Shown here: one piece after another, positions 13,901-20,802 of the stretch
How the letters are laid out: each line of letters begins with the position of its first letter
Position numbering within the stretch: position 1 is the stretch's first letter
IMG/VR virus record: IMGVR_UViG_3300014914_000026
Location: 1 to 30,061 of that record
DNA length: 30,061 bases
Direction: 5' to 3' (one strand)
Source: a virus
Made by a program: the position numbers and the translations under genes
Notes under the pieces: model-generated
Seen by the model: only the letters and a program-made list of their open reading frames with translations
The model's database searches: none
Told to the model about the DNA's origin: nothing

Positions 13901-15564
13901 GTCATGGCGTATATGCTACCTGTTGTAATAGCTTTCTTAACATAGTCTATTTTGAAGTATTCTGGGGTAGCCATTTGTTCTGCCTTAAGTATTTCCTCAT
14001 ATTTCTGTATTAGAAATTCATGTGTTTGTGATGCTATGGATTCTGGTAGTGGTTTAAGATAGTGCTCTGCTAATGGCTGTATAGCTTTACCTGACTTTTC
14101 CATTACTTGTATTGTTGAGTCCCAAAATTCCTTTGTTATTTCTGATATTATATTTGCCACACCTTTTTGTATATTTTGAAGTGAATCCCAGAAGAACTTG
14201 AGGAGATTCTGAAGACCTGATACTAATGCCTCTGACAGAGTTTTTATTTCTCCCCAGAATATATTGAATATTGATTTAAGGTTCACTCTTATCTCAGCAA
14301 ATATTTGGGGACTCATCCAAATTGATGGTAGAGAAGTTAGGGGAGTTGTAATGTATTCATTGAACCATTCTGGGAACCACGTTGGGAAGTTCATTATTGC
14401 GTTTACGAATCCTTGTGTGGTTTGGGCTAGTGAGTTAAAGCCTTTTGTTACATTGTCGATTATTTCTTTGAGTCCCTCCTGGAAGGGCTTTATTATACCT
14501 TCATTTATTGAATCAAATAATGGCTGTATTGTTGTAGCCCATGCTTTTTCTATTATATTGCTGTATATTGCTGGTGCTTCTTCTTTAAGGTTTACTAAGT
14601 ATTGAATGAATCCTGTTATGGTCTCTCCTATTTGTGATATTCCCATAATGGCTGTTACTATTCCTTCTGTTATTTGTGGGATACTTTCTAACCATCCTCT
14701 AAAGGTTTCAGTTATTGGTTCCATAAGGCTTTGTAATGTTGTGAATATTTGAGTTATTCCATTTATTATTGTGTCTGGTATTGTCGTTATTAGATTTATG
14801 ATGGGCTGTATTGCTTCGATTATAGAGTCAGGTATTGTTGATAGAAAATCTGTAACATTTGATATTAGTGATTCTATGCCAGATATACCTTTTTGTATCA
14901 TATCTGTAAGAGATTTTCCAAGTTTTTCTGTTAATGATTCGAGACTGCTGAATACTCCACTTATTGCTTCACCTATGTTGGTAATATAGTCAGATATTGA
15001 TGAAATAGCCTTTTGAATAACATTATTTAAGCTTTCTCCTAATGCCTGGAGATTATCTATAAGTCCTTGAGCAAGTTTACTTAAGCTATCAAATACACTA
15101 TTTAGACTGTCAAGAAGACTTGATGCGAGGTCTTTTAGTCCTTCAAATTGTTCTGAAACCCATTTAATGGCATCATATATAGGGTCTAGAACTACTGGTG
15201 CTATTTTTTGGACTTCACTCCAGATGTTTGTTATTGTAGAGTTTATAGTGTTTAAGATTGGTTTTATTGCTGTTTCAATGAAGGTTTCTATGCCAGATAT
15301 TATCCATGAGGCTATTGAACTAAGAATATCTGCGAACCAGTCTTTTAGTTGTCCAATTGGATCAACTATTCCTCCTACACCTGAAACTATTAGGTCTAAA
15401 TCTATTTCTTCTATTGTATATATGTCGGTTACTGTGATTGATAACGATTCCTTTTTTGGGAGATTAAGAGTAATCTGAGGTGGATTTGAGATGAGTATGT
15501 CGGATAGGATTTGGGCTGTTTTCTTTATCTCCTTGGGGTCTAACTCCTCCCTGATGGAGGACAT
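10990..15564 (-). CDS. Giant virion protein, candidate counterpart of rudivirus P1070
   Basis: A 1524-residue protein, the largest in the genome. Residues about 70-420 are long amphipathic helices in tape-measure style (LASSLLDSLNSVFDSLSKLA, TIPDSIIEAIQPIINLITTI). Residues about 530-660 hold hydrophobic stretches (SIYAMTVSWIPFYAQIPLRM, MIYGYAIWLTRPIGRLINYW). The C-terminal 370 residues contain three copies of a module of about 110 residues: REYIPTPTQLATLSEYL, WKPIWKQYIEIRPIADDIK and a helix bundle, near residues 1185, 1300 and 1411. Rudiviruses have one very large minor virion protein (P1070 in SIRV), and size and context make this the likely equivalent; I cannot verify homology. It overlaps the previous gene by one base (TAATG). 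Confidence 0.75.
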   Translation of the reverse strand: MSSIREELDPKEIKKTAQILSDILISNPPQITLNLPKKESLSITVTDIYTIEEIDLDLIVSGVGGIVDPIGQLKDWFADILSSIASWIISGIETFIETAIKPILNTINSTITNIWSEVQKIAPVVLDPIYDAIKWVSEQFEGLKDLASSLLDSLNSVFDSLSKLAQGLIDNLQALGESLNNVIQKAISSISDYITNIGEAISGVFSSLESLTEKLGKSLTDMIQKGISGIESLISNVTDFLSTIPDSIIEAIQPIINLITTIPDTIINGITQIFTTLQSLMEPITETFRGWLESIPQITEGIVTAIMGISQIGETITGFIQYLVNLKEEAPAIYSNIIEKAWATTIQPLFDSINEGIIKPFQEGLKEIIDNVTKGFNSLAQTTQGFVNAIMNFPTWFPEWFNEYITTPLTSLPSIWMSPQIFAEIRVNLKSIFNIFWGEIKTLSEALVSGLQNLLKFFWDSLQNIQKGVANIISEITKEFWDSTIQVMEKSGKAIQPLAEHYLKPLPESIASQTHEFLIQKYEEILKAEQMATPEYFKIDYVKKAITTGSIYAMTVSWIPFYAQIPLRMAQWVMRGVARSIGELGWKHKISLKPLGIGYETEIDISKIIGASLYTFATNIGRWMDELGRGMIYGYAIWLTRPIGRLINYWLRNVLPIIAPRDDEIIEFLRRNMAYIIQKDPTTGVIREVKPTERYKEILKIAKFFLSIYGHSDVTLDWFFKYTPDMWIKVKDRFGTFRNIPLSLVHKLPTSSELCRMMVRDLFYSLEDFTKAIQTQGMIPDIAYLYYLLHFRYASPERLWSFISRGISGMLWVSISDSERRALEKVAQTIGAFTPIAPIELNFKYSKLFDALKTYMKWHDYARFSWIKGFTSDNLIVIDTLADIPTKIDQRWMTRWGLYNILSERGVKITSPVSAFREKLIEPSASSEIKLDLSLFSRTLQATGLHPDWVPLTAVAETINTLVDERTLLRTGFINLFKEGFWNINALEKLLAGFITASFKVSYFDTSENKWVTGWVNYPVMYLPPERKLLELRALMDRALDILRDTVRDLSRGYSEFIIQNYEEFKEKLTGIIEKINEFFAKDYEKITGVKLPDELKLAFVEEYYSAYINSLNIWRDIYTIRRVRYWTQRWLGYVMYRVTTGVVKREDVEALADYVGEKAKLTDYEKEFIKGVLDRMVNIAIREYIPTPTQLATLSEYLVIKEDLIDKALTERLVPDEWKPIWKQYIEIRPIADDIKSLLTTYRRALIYIKIPEDIESKIKEYMEMINFTDKEMEILKLRVELEEMILQARQSMREYIPTPSMLATISEYIPKAREYFDDVVKAKRIPEKWQPIWAEYIDLRPIMDEVKKMISRAEDLYVYFIITEDDYKKILNQLKNFGYTDKELELMLTSSRYERHYRAFRELVGDVDRMVMLSEYSPQARSYALGQLYKMIDALPVDEETKNVLKAMWEQFIRLKPIMDEVRRYITELLSDFASGIITEEEFVKELEALKEWGLDDYEIMFYKAIGGMRRARYLARRQRGM

Positions 15565-15839
15565 TAGGTTATCAGCCTCCTTACTTCCTCTATGCCATAA
15601 GCGAATTCTATCATTTTAAGTTTTGTTATTTCTATTTTAAGTTTGTTTTCAAGCTCTTTGAGACTTCTAACTGAGAGGGAATATGGTTTTCCTCTCATGC
15701 CTCTGTAGTGGATGGATACTACAACGTGATACCATTCCTCACCTGTTATAAGTCTAGATTTTAAAATCTCTAAAACTTCTACCAGTTCTCCGTCTATCTT
15801 TAAGAAAAATGGGGGTATTTGAAGAGTTGCCTTGGACAT
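15564..15839 (-). CDS. Hypothetical protein in virion operon (91 aa)
   Basis: The N-terminal 55 residues look like beta strands (ATLQIPPFFLKIDGELVEVL, EEWYHVVVSIHYRGM); the rest is a helix (SLKELENKLKIEITKLKMIE). It starts 13 bases after the previous stop, and its stop overlaps the start of the 1524-aa gene as TAATG, which implies translational coupling. No motif is recognised. An assembly partner for the giant protein is a reasonable guess from the coupling. Confidence 0.7.
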   Translation of the reverse strand: MSKATLQIPPFFLKIDGELVEVLEILKSRLITGEEWYHVVVSIHYRGMRGKPYSLSVRSLKELENKLKIEITKLKMIEFAYGIEEVRRLIT

Positions 15840-15852
15840 GGCCTTCTACCCT

Positions 15853-16155
15853 TCACTCAATATAGCTTGTTGATCTCTCCTGAGATAACTTTTCCATGAC
15901 CTGTCTTAATTTCTTTACGGTCTTGAATAGCTCCTTGCTCTTGAGGGCGAGAGGACACTTCATTATCTTGGAGCAGTCGCAGGTGGAATACTCGAAGCTT
16001 AACTCATGGGTCTTCAGCAATAGCTCTTGAATTATTGTGGTTAGTTGCTCTCTGACATCTTCAGGTATCTCTATAGGGATAGTGCCAGGCGTAGGCGTCG
16101 GAGCTTCACCCTCTTCCCTAACCTTACTTTTTCTTCTTGAAGTCTTTGGAGCCAT
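15853..16155 (-). CDS. Hypothetical protein with Cys cluster (100 aa)
   Basis: Residues 1-30 are basic then Pro/Thr rich and likely disordered. Residues about 35-50 form a helix (REQLTTIIQELLLKTHELSF), followed by C59, C61 and C67 (TCDCSKIMKC), a possible metal site. The C terminus is a charged helix. The ATG at 16155 has GGGGGTATGAG upstream. The gene overlaps the end of the 438-aa gene by 85 bases in another frame, long for this compact but mostly ATGA-type operon. Role unknown. Confidence 0.65.
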   Translation of the reverse strand: MAPKTSRRKSKVREEGEAPTPTPGTIPIEIPEDVREQLTTIIQELLLKTHELSFEYSTCDCSKIMKCPLALKSKELFKTVKKLRQVMEKLSQERSTSYIE

Positions 16156-17387
16156 AATCTCATACCCCCATATAGGTTTAGGAGCGTTTGTCTATTTAAA
16201 CCTTGAGCTTCCCAATGGTTGAGCCACCATTCTTTGAATTGATCCTCGGTCATCGTTTTCCAGGCTTTGAATCCCCATCTGTGTCTTTTAGCTCTCCATG
16301 AGATTAATTGTAGAACTGCGTTTTTGTATTGTCTTATCCTTATTGGGTTGGATTCCTCTGGAGGTATTCTTGTTTCAACCCATTTCTCAACTATTCTTCT
16401 TTGTTGATGTAAAAGAGCATATTGATTTGTTCTATCACTTTTGTGAGGGTTTATCATTTCCTCTGGTTTATTATAGTTTGAATATGCGAAGGTTGTTAAT
16501 ATTAGTGAGTTTTTTATTATGTTCATCTTTTCTATTAGTGCTTTTAGGAATGGTGGATTCTTTTTGTCATCGATTAATTTATAGATTGATTTCTTAGGTA
16601 GAAGAAGACCATATCCCAGAGGAGTTACACCGAGAATGAATCCAAATTGTAGATGATCAAGGGTGCTAAATTTGATGTCAAGTATATTTCTCTGAGCATC
16701 CATGAAGGGTATTTTAGCAAGGTCGCCTTCAACATCTGATAGTCTGCTTTTACCTAATACTCCCAAACCAAGAACGAAGGCTTGAGATTGTGCTGAAAAT
16801 AGCATCATTAATCTATTGAATATGTTGTCGTCGGTTACTTCTATCATTTCAAGGTAATCCGCTATTTGCTCCATTGTCTTGATCCAGCTTTCATCTGGTT
16901 TTCTTAAAAGTCTAAGTCTGTGGAAAGTTGCTCTTAGGAATTCTCTTGCCACTATAGGGTCATATAGCCCTCTTGCGTATGGAGTAATACCGTAGATGGC
17001 TTTTTCTCCTCTTCCTATGAGTAAATCTTCTTGGAATTCTTCCTTGAAGTTTTCTATAATGTATTCTTTGAAGTCTGTCATCCACATATACAATCTCTCG
17101 AAGTGTATTGGTTTGAATTTTCCCCATATACCCTGGAGTAATTCATCAAAGTTGGGGAGTTCAAATTCAAAACCAATATTGTATGGTTCATAGTCTATTG
17201 GAAGAATGTTGTAGAGTAGTCCAAGTCCAAGTTGCGATAAGTCAAAGGGTGAAAGATATAACCATACATATTCTGCGAAGTATGGGTCAATGTCAAGTAG
17301 TCTTTGAAAGGTTAGAGAGATAGCACTATCTGATAGAGTTTTGGCGTGATACTTCTTTTTTATGTCTGAAATTCTCCTTTCTCTCAT
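16071..17387 (-). CDS. Candidate minor virion protein (438 aa)
   Basis: A largely helical protein, Arg and Lys rich at both ends. Visible segments include a tryptophan-rich stretch near residues 385-400 (FKEWWLNHWEAQGLNRQTLL) and a very basic C terminus (KVRLGKRVKLRRLRLALSL). It starts one base after the glycosyltransferase stop. SIRV virions contain minor proteins of 488 and 564 residues, and by size and place this could be an equivalent, but I see no diagnostic sequence. The last 85 bases also encode the start of the 100-aa protein. Confidence 0.65.
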   Translation of the reverse strand: MRERRISDIKKKYHAKTLSDSAISLTFQRLLDIDPYFAEYVWLYLSPFDLSQLGLGLLYNILPIDYEPYNIGFEFELPNFDELLQGIWGKFKPIHFERLYMWMTDFKEYIIENFKEEFQEDLLIGRGEKAIYGITPYARGLYDPIVAREFLRATFHRLRLLRKPDESWIKTMEQIADYLEMIEVTDDNIFNRLMMLFSAQSQAFVLGLGVLGKSRLSDVEGDLAKIPFMDAQRNILDIKFSTLDHLQFGFILGVTPLGYGLLLPKKSIYKLIDDKKNPPFLKALIEKMNIIKNSLILTTFAYSNYNKPEEMINPHKSDRTNQYALLHQQRRIVEKWVETRIPPEESNPIRIRQYKNAVLQLISWRAKRHRWGFKAWKTMTEDQFKEWWLNHWEAQGLNRQTLLNLYGGMRLWLQRLQEEKVRLGKRVKLRRLRLALSL

Positions 17388-17388
17388 G

Positions 17389-18435
17389 TTAATCTCTCCA
17401 GAATTTAAGGAATTGGAGGTATATTTTCTTTACGTCGAAGCTTTCAGCATGTTTTATAAGTTCTTTTTTTCTGGCTTCGTATTCTTGTCTGTTTTTGGTG
17501 TATAATTCGTAGGCATTTAAAATTTGATCAGCCATTTCTTTTGGATTGTATTCGTGAATGAGGTATAGTATTCCATCTCCAAGGTCTTTATATTGTTCAT
17601 CTTGGATTGATACTGGATAGTTTAGTTTGGGGTGAGCTATCTCTGTTAGGGGTTCATATTTTGGGTATATTACTGGAATTCCGAAGGCTTGGGCTTCAAG
17701 GACTGGTAAGCCAAATCCCTCGCATAGACTGGGCTGGATATAGAAGTCTAATGCTCCTATAAGTGAGAGTATTTCTTCTCTTGCCAGTTTTCCGAATCTT
17801 GTTAGAATTAGGGTGTTTTCAACATCAAAGAAGGCGTTTTTACCTGTTGCGTTTGTGAAGATGACGAATCCTATGTCTTTAGTTTTGCTATTAACTATTT
17901 CTATTGCCTGTGAAAGTCTATCAAGCCCTTTTCTTGGATGACCTGATGCTACTGTTCCGAATATCACTTTTTTATTGAGTTTATCTTTAATCATTTGTTT
18001 TTGGTCTGGTATTAGCTTCTTTGAGAATTCTATCATATCCATGTTTACTCCATGTGGAACCATGCCTATTACTTTTAGTCCTACTCTCTTAAGCATTTTT
18101 GTTGTGAATTTACTATTGGATATGAAGTAGCATCCTTGTTTTATCCATTTTGAGATTAGATGTTGTTTGGGTTCTCCCTCTACAGTTGTGTATATTAGTG
18201 TTGGTATGTTTAGGAGGTTGTATTCTCTTGCGAGTAGGAACCAGCTATGTGCGTATAATGGGTCGCATGTTATGAATATTATTGCTCTTTGAAATAGGTT
18301 TGGTGCTTCATGTTCTGATACCATGTAGTCTTTGAAGTATATTTTGAGTCCTGCTTTTTTAAATGCGTATGCTATATCTTGACCTACTGTTTTTAGAGAT
18401 GGGGCATAACTTGTTATAATTCCATAGCGAGTCAT
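17389..18435 (-). CDS. Glycosyltransferase family 4-like
   Basis: A 348-residue GT-B enzyme. VPHGVNMDMIEFS (126-138) is the interdomain region, ASGHPRKGLDRLSQAIEI (163-180) includes R168/K169 for the donor phosphates, and CEGFGLPVLEAQAFGIPVIY (238-257) has the intact EX7E pair E239/E247. The N-terminal domain has a short nucleotide-fold start (YGIITSYAPSLKTVGQDIAY). It is the first gene of the 9-kb leftward virion operon and has its own TATA box about 30 bases upstream. It differs from the second glycosyltransferase at the other end of the operon, so the two may add successive sugars. The substrate is unknown. Confidence 0.92.
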   Translation of the reverse strand: MTRYGIITSYAPSLKTVGQDIAYAFKKAGLKIYFKDYMVSEHEAPNLFQRAIIFITCDPLYAHSWFLLAREYNLLNIPTLIYTTVEGEPKQHLISKWIKQGCYFISNSKFTTKMLKRVGLKVIGMVPHGVNMDMIEFSKKLIPDQKQMIKDKLNKKVIFGTVASGHPRKGLDRLSQAIEIVNSKTKDIGFVIFTNATGKNAFFDVENTLILTRFGKLAREEILSLIGALDFYIQPSLCEGFGLPVLEAQAFGIPVIYPKYEPLTEIAHPKLNYPVSIQDEQYKDLGDGILYLIHEYNPKEMADQILNAYELYTKNRQEYEARKKELIKHAESFDVKKIYLQFLKFWRD

Positions 18436-18461
18436 GGCTATATGGAGTTAGGGTAATAAGG

Positions 18462-18470
18462 AAATTTAAG
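18462..18470 (-). promoter_or_regulatory. Promoter of the virion operon
   Basis: Read on the minus strand, CTTAAATTT with CCC before it lies 27-35 bases upstream of the ATG at 18435. That spacing implies a very short or absent 5' leader. No other strong TATA-like site was noticed between here and the end of the operon near 9411, where genes are separated by at most about 13 bases or overlap. Confidence 0.55.
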
Positions 18471-18492
18471 GGTTTCAGGTTGGAGGACTAGT

Positions 18493-18512
18493 CCAAAAGG
18501 CTTATATAGACC
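18493..18512 (+). promoter_or_regulatory. ITR-like promoter of the Topo VI-A-like gene
   Basis: CCAAAAGGCTTATATAGACC differs from the ITR promoter CCAAAAGGCTTAAATACACC at two of 20 positions. TATA is at 18501-18508, so transcription should start near 18530. This places the Shine-Dalgarno GGAGGTG (18532-18538) and the ATG at 18544 just inside the transcript. Confidence 0.65.
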
Positions 18513-18543
18513 TTTGTGTATTGTTATAGATGGAGGTGGATGG

Positions 18544-19536
18544 ATGAGGGGGAATAGGGAAGCTATCCTAACGGAGGTCGATAATGCTATAAGGCTCTTT
18601 GGTGCTCAGGGTGTAAAGCCTACATTGAGAACTTTGTTCTACTATCTGGTTAGCAAGAATATCATACCTAACACCAGATCAGCATATAAGAGGCTGTCAA
18701 GGATTCTGGTTAAGGCGAGAAAGGAGGGGAGATATGCCTGGGATTTCCTTGAGGATAAGACAAGGGTGGTTCTCGGATACCGATCAGACCATAGATTTAG
18801 CGATGATGTCTTAGAAGACTTTGAGGAGAGATTAAAGTATAAGCTTGAGAGCATAGACATAAGTGAGATACTTAGTGAGCTATTTGACTGGATGATGCCT
18901 ACAATAGATGTTGAAATGTGGGCGGAGCAACCTATTATACCAGAGATATGGATAGAGAAGGAGGCTTTGTCTTCGACGATATATAATTGGACAAGAGACT
19001 TGAAGGTGAGAATAAGAGTCAATCGTGGTTACAGTAGTTGGACATTCATATACAACAATGTTGAAGACTTGAAGACTACACTATTGAGGCATGACAAGGT
19101 GGTTATACTATATCTTGGAGACTTAGACCCAAGCGGAGTGGATATTCAGAGATTTCTTGAGGAAGCCTTAGAATACTTTGGACTTGACAGAGAGAAGGTT
19201 GAGTTAAGGAGGGTTGCTGTTACACCAGAGCAAGTTGAGGAGTTTGATCTACCTCCAAGACCAGAGGATGCGGAGACTTTAGCTAAGTTACAGAGAGATA
19301 CAAGAAGTAAGAGCTATACTTATGACTATATAGTAGAGCTTGATAGCTTAGTTGCCTATGTTCCAGAGGAGTTTAGAAACATAGTTAGAAGTGCTATCTA
19401 TGACTGCTGGGATAAAGATATATACAACAAACTTAAAGACAGAGCTAAGGAGCTAAGCAATAAAGCTTTCAAGCTTTTAGTAGATTATAAGGAGAAGGCG
19501 AGAGAAAAGATATTGAATATGTTAAGAGAGGAGTGA
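18544..19536 (+). CDS. Topo VI-A/Spo11-like TOPRIM protein (Mini-A type)
   Basis: A 330-residue protein from ATG 18544, chosen because GGAGGTG lies five bases upstream and the promoter at 18493 excludes a TTG 30 bases earlier. Residues about 10-75 form a winged helix: TLRTLFYYLVSKNIIPNTRS, AYKRLSRILVKARKEGRYAW, with Y33/Y34 where Topo VI-A has its catalytic tyrosine region. Residues about 132-270 are a TOPRIM domain: E138 in IWIEKEAL, the D193-x-D195 pair in YLGDLDPSGVD, then RVAVTPEQVEEFDLPPRP and VELDSLVAYVP as in Spo11/Topo VI-A relatives. No ATPase (B) subunit gene is visible. Standalone proteins of this kind in mobile elements are known as Mini-A. DNA cleavage or nicking during replication or resolution is inferred. 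I know of none in classical rudiviruses. Confidence 0.85.
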   Translation: MRGNREAILTEVDNAIRLFGAQGVKPTLRTLFYYLVSKNIIPNTRSAYKRLSRILVKARKEGRYAWDFLEDKTRVVLGYRSDHRFSDDVLEDFEERLKYKLESIDISEILSELFDWMMPTIDVEMWAEQPIIPEIWIEKEALSSTIYNWTRDLKVRIRVNRGYSSWTFIYNNVEDLKTTLLRHDKVVILYLGDLDPSGVDIQRFLEEALEYFGLDREKVELRRVAVTPEQVEEFDLPPRPEDAETLAKLQRDTRSKSYTYDYIVELDSLVAYVPEEFRNIVRSAIYDCWDKDIYNKLKDRAKELSNKAFKLLVDYKEKAREKILNMLREE

Positions 19537-19547
19537 AAAACCAATTA

Positions 19548-19565
19548 TTTTTTTATATAAAAAAA
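19548..19565. terminator. Palindromic convergent terminator
   Basis: TTTTTTTATATAAAAAAA is a perfect 18-bp palindrome giving a seven-T tract on each strand. It lies 12 bases after the stop of the Topo VI-A-like gene and 53 bases beyond the stop of the capsid gene, so it can end transcription from both sides. It could also work as a TATA element for the short plus-strand frame at 19589. Confidence 0.65.
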
Positions 19566-19588
19566 CTGGGTTCTCTAAGGGTTTTTCT

Positions 19589-19612
19589 ATGTGGAAGAGG
19601 TATCAGGCAAAG
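19589..19612 (+). repeat. Inverted repeat arm, copy of MCP 5' region
   Basis: These 24 bases match the reverse complement of 19942-19965 at 23 positions, the only change being AAG to AGG in one Lys/Arg codon. The second copy lies in the MCP gene and encodes MWKKYQAK there. The two arms face each other around the body of the capsid gene. Similarity stops sharply on both sides. Confidence 0.9.
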
Positions 19613-19621
19613 GATGTTTAG
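19589..19621 (+). pseudogene. Vestigial or silent MCP start fragment
   Basis: In the plus direction this reads ATG TGG AAG AGG TAT CAG GCA AAG, then GAT GTT TAG: MWKRYQAKDV and stop. It copies the MCP segment MWKKYQAK, which begins at an internal Met of the capsid protein. It lies about 25-30 bases downstream of the TATA-like core at 19554-19560. It is either a remnant of a lost second capsid gene or one end of an invertible segment. As it stands it encodes only ten residues. Confidence 0.5.
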
Positions 19622-19992
19622 TATGGCATCACCCAGCCTGCGATGACCTGTATAATCTCATCGCAGACTGAGGGATCGAGGCCATAGGCGTTCACATAGT
19701 AGCTCTTGAGACCAGAGCTGATCTTCTTGCCAGCATCACCCTTCTGGCGGACTATATGCCTCAGAAGGGCGAGGCCGAAGGCGAGGTAGGTCGCCCTCAT
19801 ACCACCAGTAATGCCATACTCATCGAGGATCGGCCTCACCAAGTCCCTGGCGGTGGCAACCATGTTTAGACCTTCCTGTGCTCTATCGACGGCGATGCTC
19901 TGGACATCCGTGAACCTAGTCCCTATGACGGTGGGGTTGAACTTTGCCTGATACTTCTTCCACATATCCAGACCAGTCTTATAGAGTGGCAT
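19618..19992 (-). CDS. Rudivirus-type major capsid protein
   Basis: A 124-residue, mostly helical protein. Compared from memory with the SIRV capsid protein (134 aa) it shares KYQAKFNPTV near residues 13-22, YGITGGMRATYLAFGLALLR (about 58-77) and LKSYYVNAYGLDPSVCDEII (about 93-112). In rudiviruses this four-helix protein dimerises and wraps A-form DNA into a rod. The ATG at 19992 is eight bases after GGAGGTGAA. The gene is visibly richer in G+C than its neighbours (many GCC, CTC and ATC codons), as expected of the most highly expressed gene. It stands alone, divergent from the 20083 gene. Its 5' part is repeated in inverted orientation just beyond its stop. Confidence 0.92.
   Translation of the reverse strand: MPLYKTGLDMWKKYQAKFNPTVIGTRFTDVQSIAVDRAQEGLNMVATARDLVRPILDEYGITGGMRATYLAFGLALLRHIVRQKGDAGKKISSGLKSYYVNAYGLDPSVCDEIIQVIAGWVMPY
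19942..19965 (-). repeat. Inverted repeat arm inside the MCP gene
   Basis: This is the partner of 19589-19612 (23 of 24 positions). It encodes residues 10-17 of the capsid protein. The segment enclosed by the arms is about 329 bases and holds the rest of the capsid gene including its stop. Exact recombination between the arms would turn the gene round and join its body to the plus-strand start at 19589. Confidence 0.9.
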
Positions 19993-20039
19993 CTCTCATC
20001 TTCACCTCCAAATCCTATTCTGTGAAATGAAGGATGCTC

Positions 20040-20050
20040 TTTAAATATAA
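20040..20050. promoter_or_regulatory. TATA element between MCP and the 195-aa gene
   Basis: TTTAAATATAA reads as an A/T-rich TATA box in both directions. It lies 48-58 bases upstream of the MCP start (19992, minus) and 33-43 bases upstream of the ATG at 20083 (plus). It does not carry the GGCTTA core of the ITR-type promoters, which may mean a different, late, expression class. Confidence 0.5.
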
Positions 20051-20082
20051 GGAATTTACTTAAAATAAATTTGAGGAGTGTG

Positions 20083-20670
20083 ATGATGAAGCCTGAGGAT
20101 GAAATGGTTAAAATGAATGAATCTTCAAATACGCTTGAAACTCCAGATAAAGTTAGATTTGACAATATTAACATTCATAGTCTTGAAGATTGGATTGATT
20201 ACAGTATAAAGTGGAGGGCTTATAGGGATGTAGTGGATTATATACAGAGAGTTCTTGAGATTACTAATAGGTATTTTGAGTGGAGGATTCGTGAGGTTAT
20301 AAAGAATGGGATTATTGTTGATTATAATAGGTATGTGAAAGTTGATAGCTATAAGGTTACTTTAACTATTGAGGTCTGTATCCATGAGGATACTGTTGAG
20401 GAGTTGGCTAAGTTCTATAAGTTCCTTAAAAGTAGGATTGAAAGTCAGAGAAGACTTAAGAGAGGTAGGCTTAGAGGCTCTGAGTTCAAGTTTGTAGCTG
20501 ATGAGGAGATAGAGTCGCCTGTGGAGAGGGCTTTGAGGGAGAGTGAAGAGGAGCTTGATAGGGTGGAGGAGGAGGCTGAGGAAAAAACAGATAAGGGAAA
20601 TTGGTATAAGTTAATCCCAGTAGGGGAGTCTCATGGAGAGGAGAGAGACGCTTCCGAGGATGATGGTTAA
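20083..20670 (+). CDS. Hypothetical protein next to MCP (195 aa)
   Basis: The start is ATG 20083 (or 20086) after GAGGAGTG; a TTG twelve bases upstream is part of the ribosome-binding site. Residues about 30-75 are helical (LEDWIDYSIKWRAYRDVVDY), 76-110 look like beta strands (VDYNRYVKVDSYKVTLTIEV) and 112-135 are helical with basic residues. The last 50 residues are dominated by Glu and Asp (ESEEELDRVEEEAEEKTDKG). It overlaps the next gene by eleven bases. Function unknown; a position divergent from the capsid gene and an acidic tail could suit a capsid-assembly or DNA-mimic role, which is speculation. Confidence 0.7.
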   Translation: MMKPEDEMVKMNESSNTLETPDKVRFDNINIHSLEDWIDYSIKWRAYRDVVDYIQRVLEITNRYFEWRIREVIKNGIIVDYNRYVKVDSYKVTLTIEVCIHEDTVEELAKFYKFLKSRIESQRRLKRGRLRGSEFKFVADEEIESPVERALRESEEELDRVEEEAEEKTDKGNWYKLIPVGESHGEERDASEDDG

Positions 20671-20800
20671 TAGGCTTGAGATTGTTATTCCCAGTAGAAT
20701 CTGGGAGCGGTTAGAGAAGATTGAAAAGAAGGCTGGGATTAGGAAGGAAGATATTTTAATGAGGGCTTTAATCAAGGTTATAGAGGAGTTTGAGGGTTAG
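20660..20800 (+). CDS. Ribbon-helix-helix DNA-binding protein (46 aa)
   Basis: MMVNRLEIVIPSRIWERLEK starts with a beta strand (RLEIVIP), followed by helix A (RIWERLEKIEKKAGI) and helix B (RKEDILMRALIKVIEEF), the standard ribbon-helix-helix pattern. Rudiviruses encode small repressors of this type (SvtR). It overlaps the preceding gene by eleven bases, and the following gene starts two bases after its stop, so it belongs to a three-gene operon. The likely role is a transcription repressor; the operator is not known. Confidence 0.75.
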   Translation: MMVNRLEIVIPSRIWERLEKIEKKAGIRKEDILMRALIKVIEEFEG

Positions 20801-20802
20801 CC

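Noticed and set aside
18514-18543. TTG start for the Topo VI-A-like gene
   Set aside because: It lies too close to the TATA box, and a strong GGAGGTG site serves the ATG at 18544.
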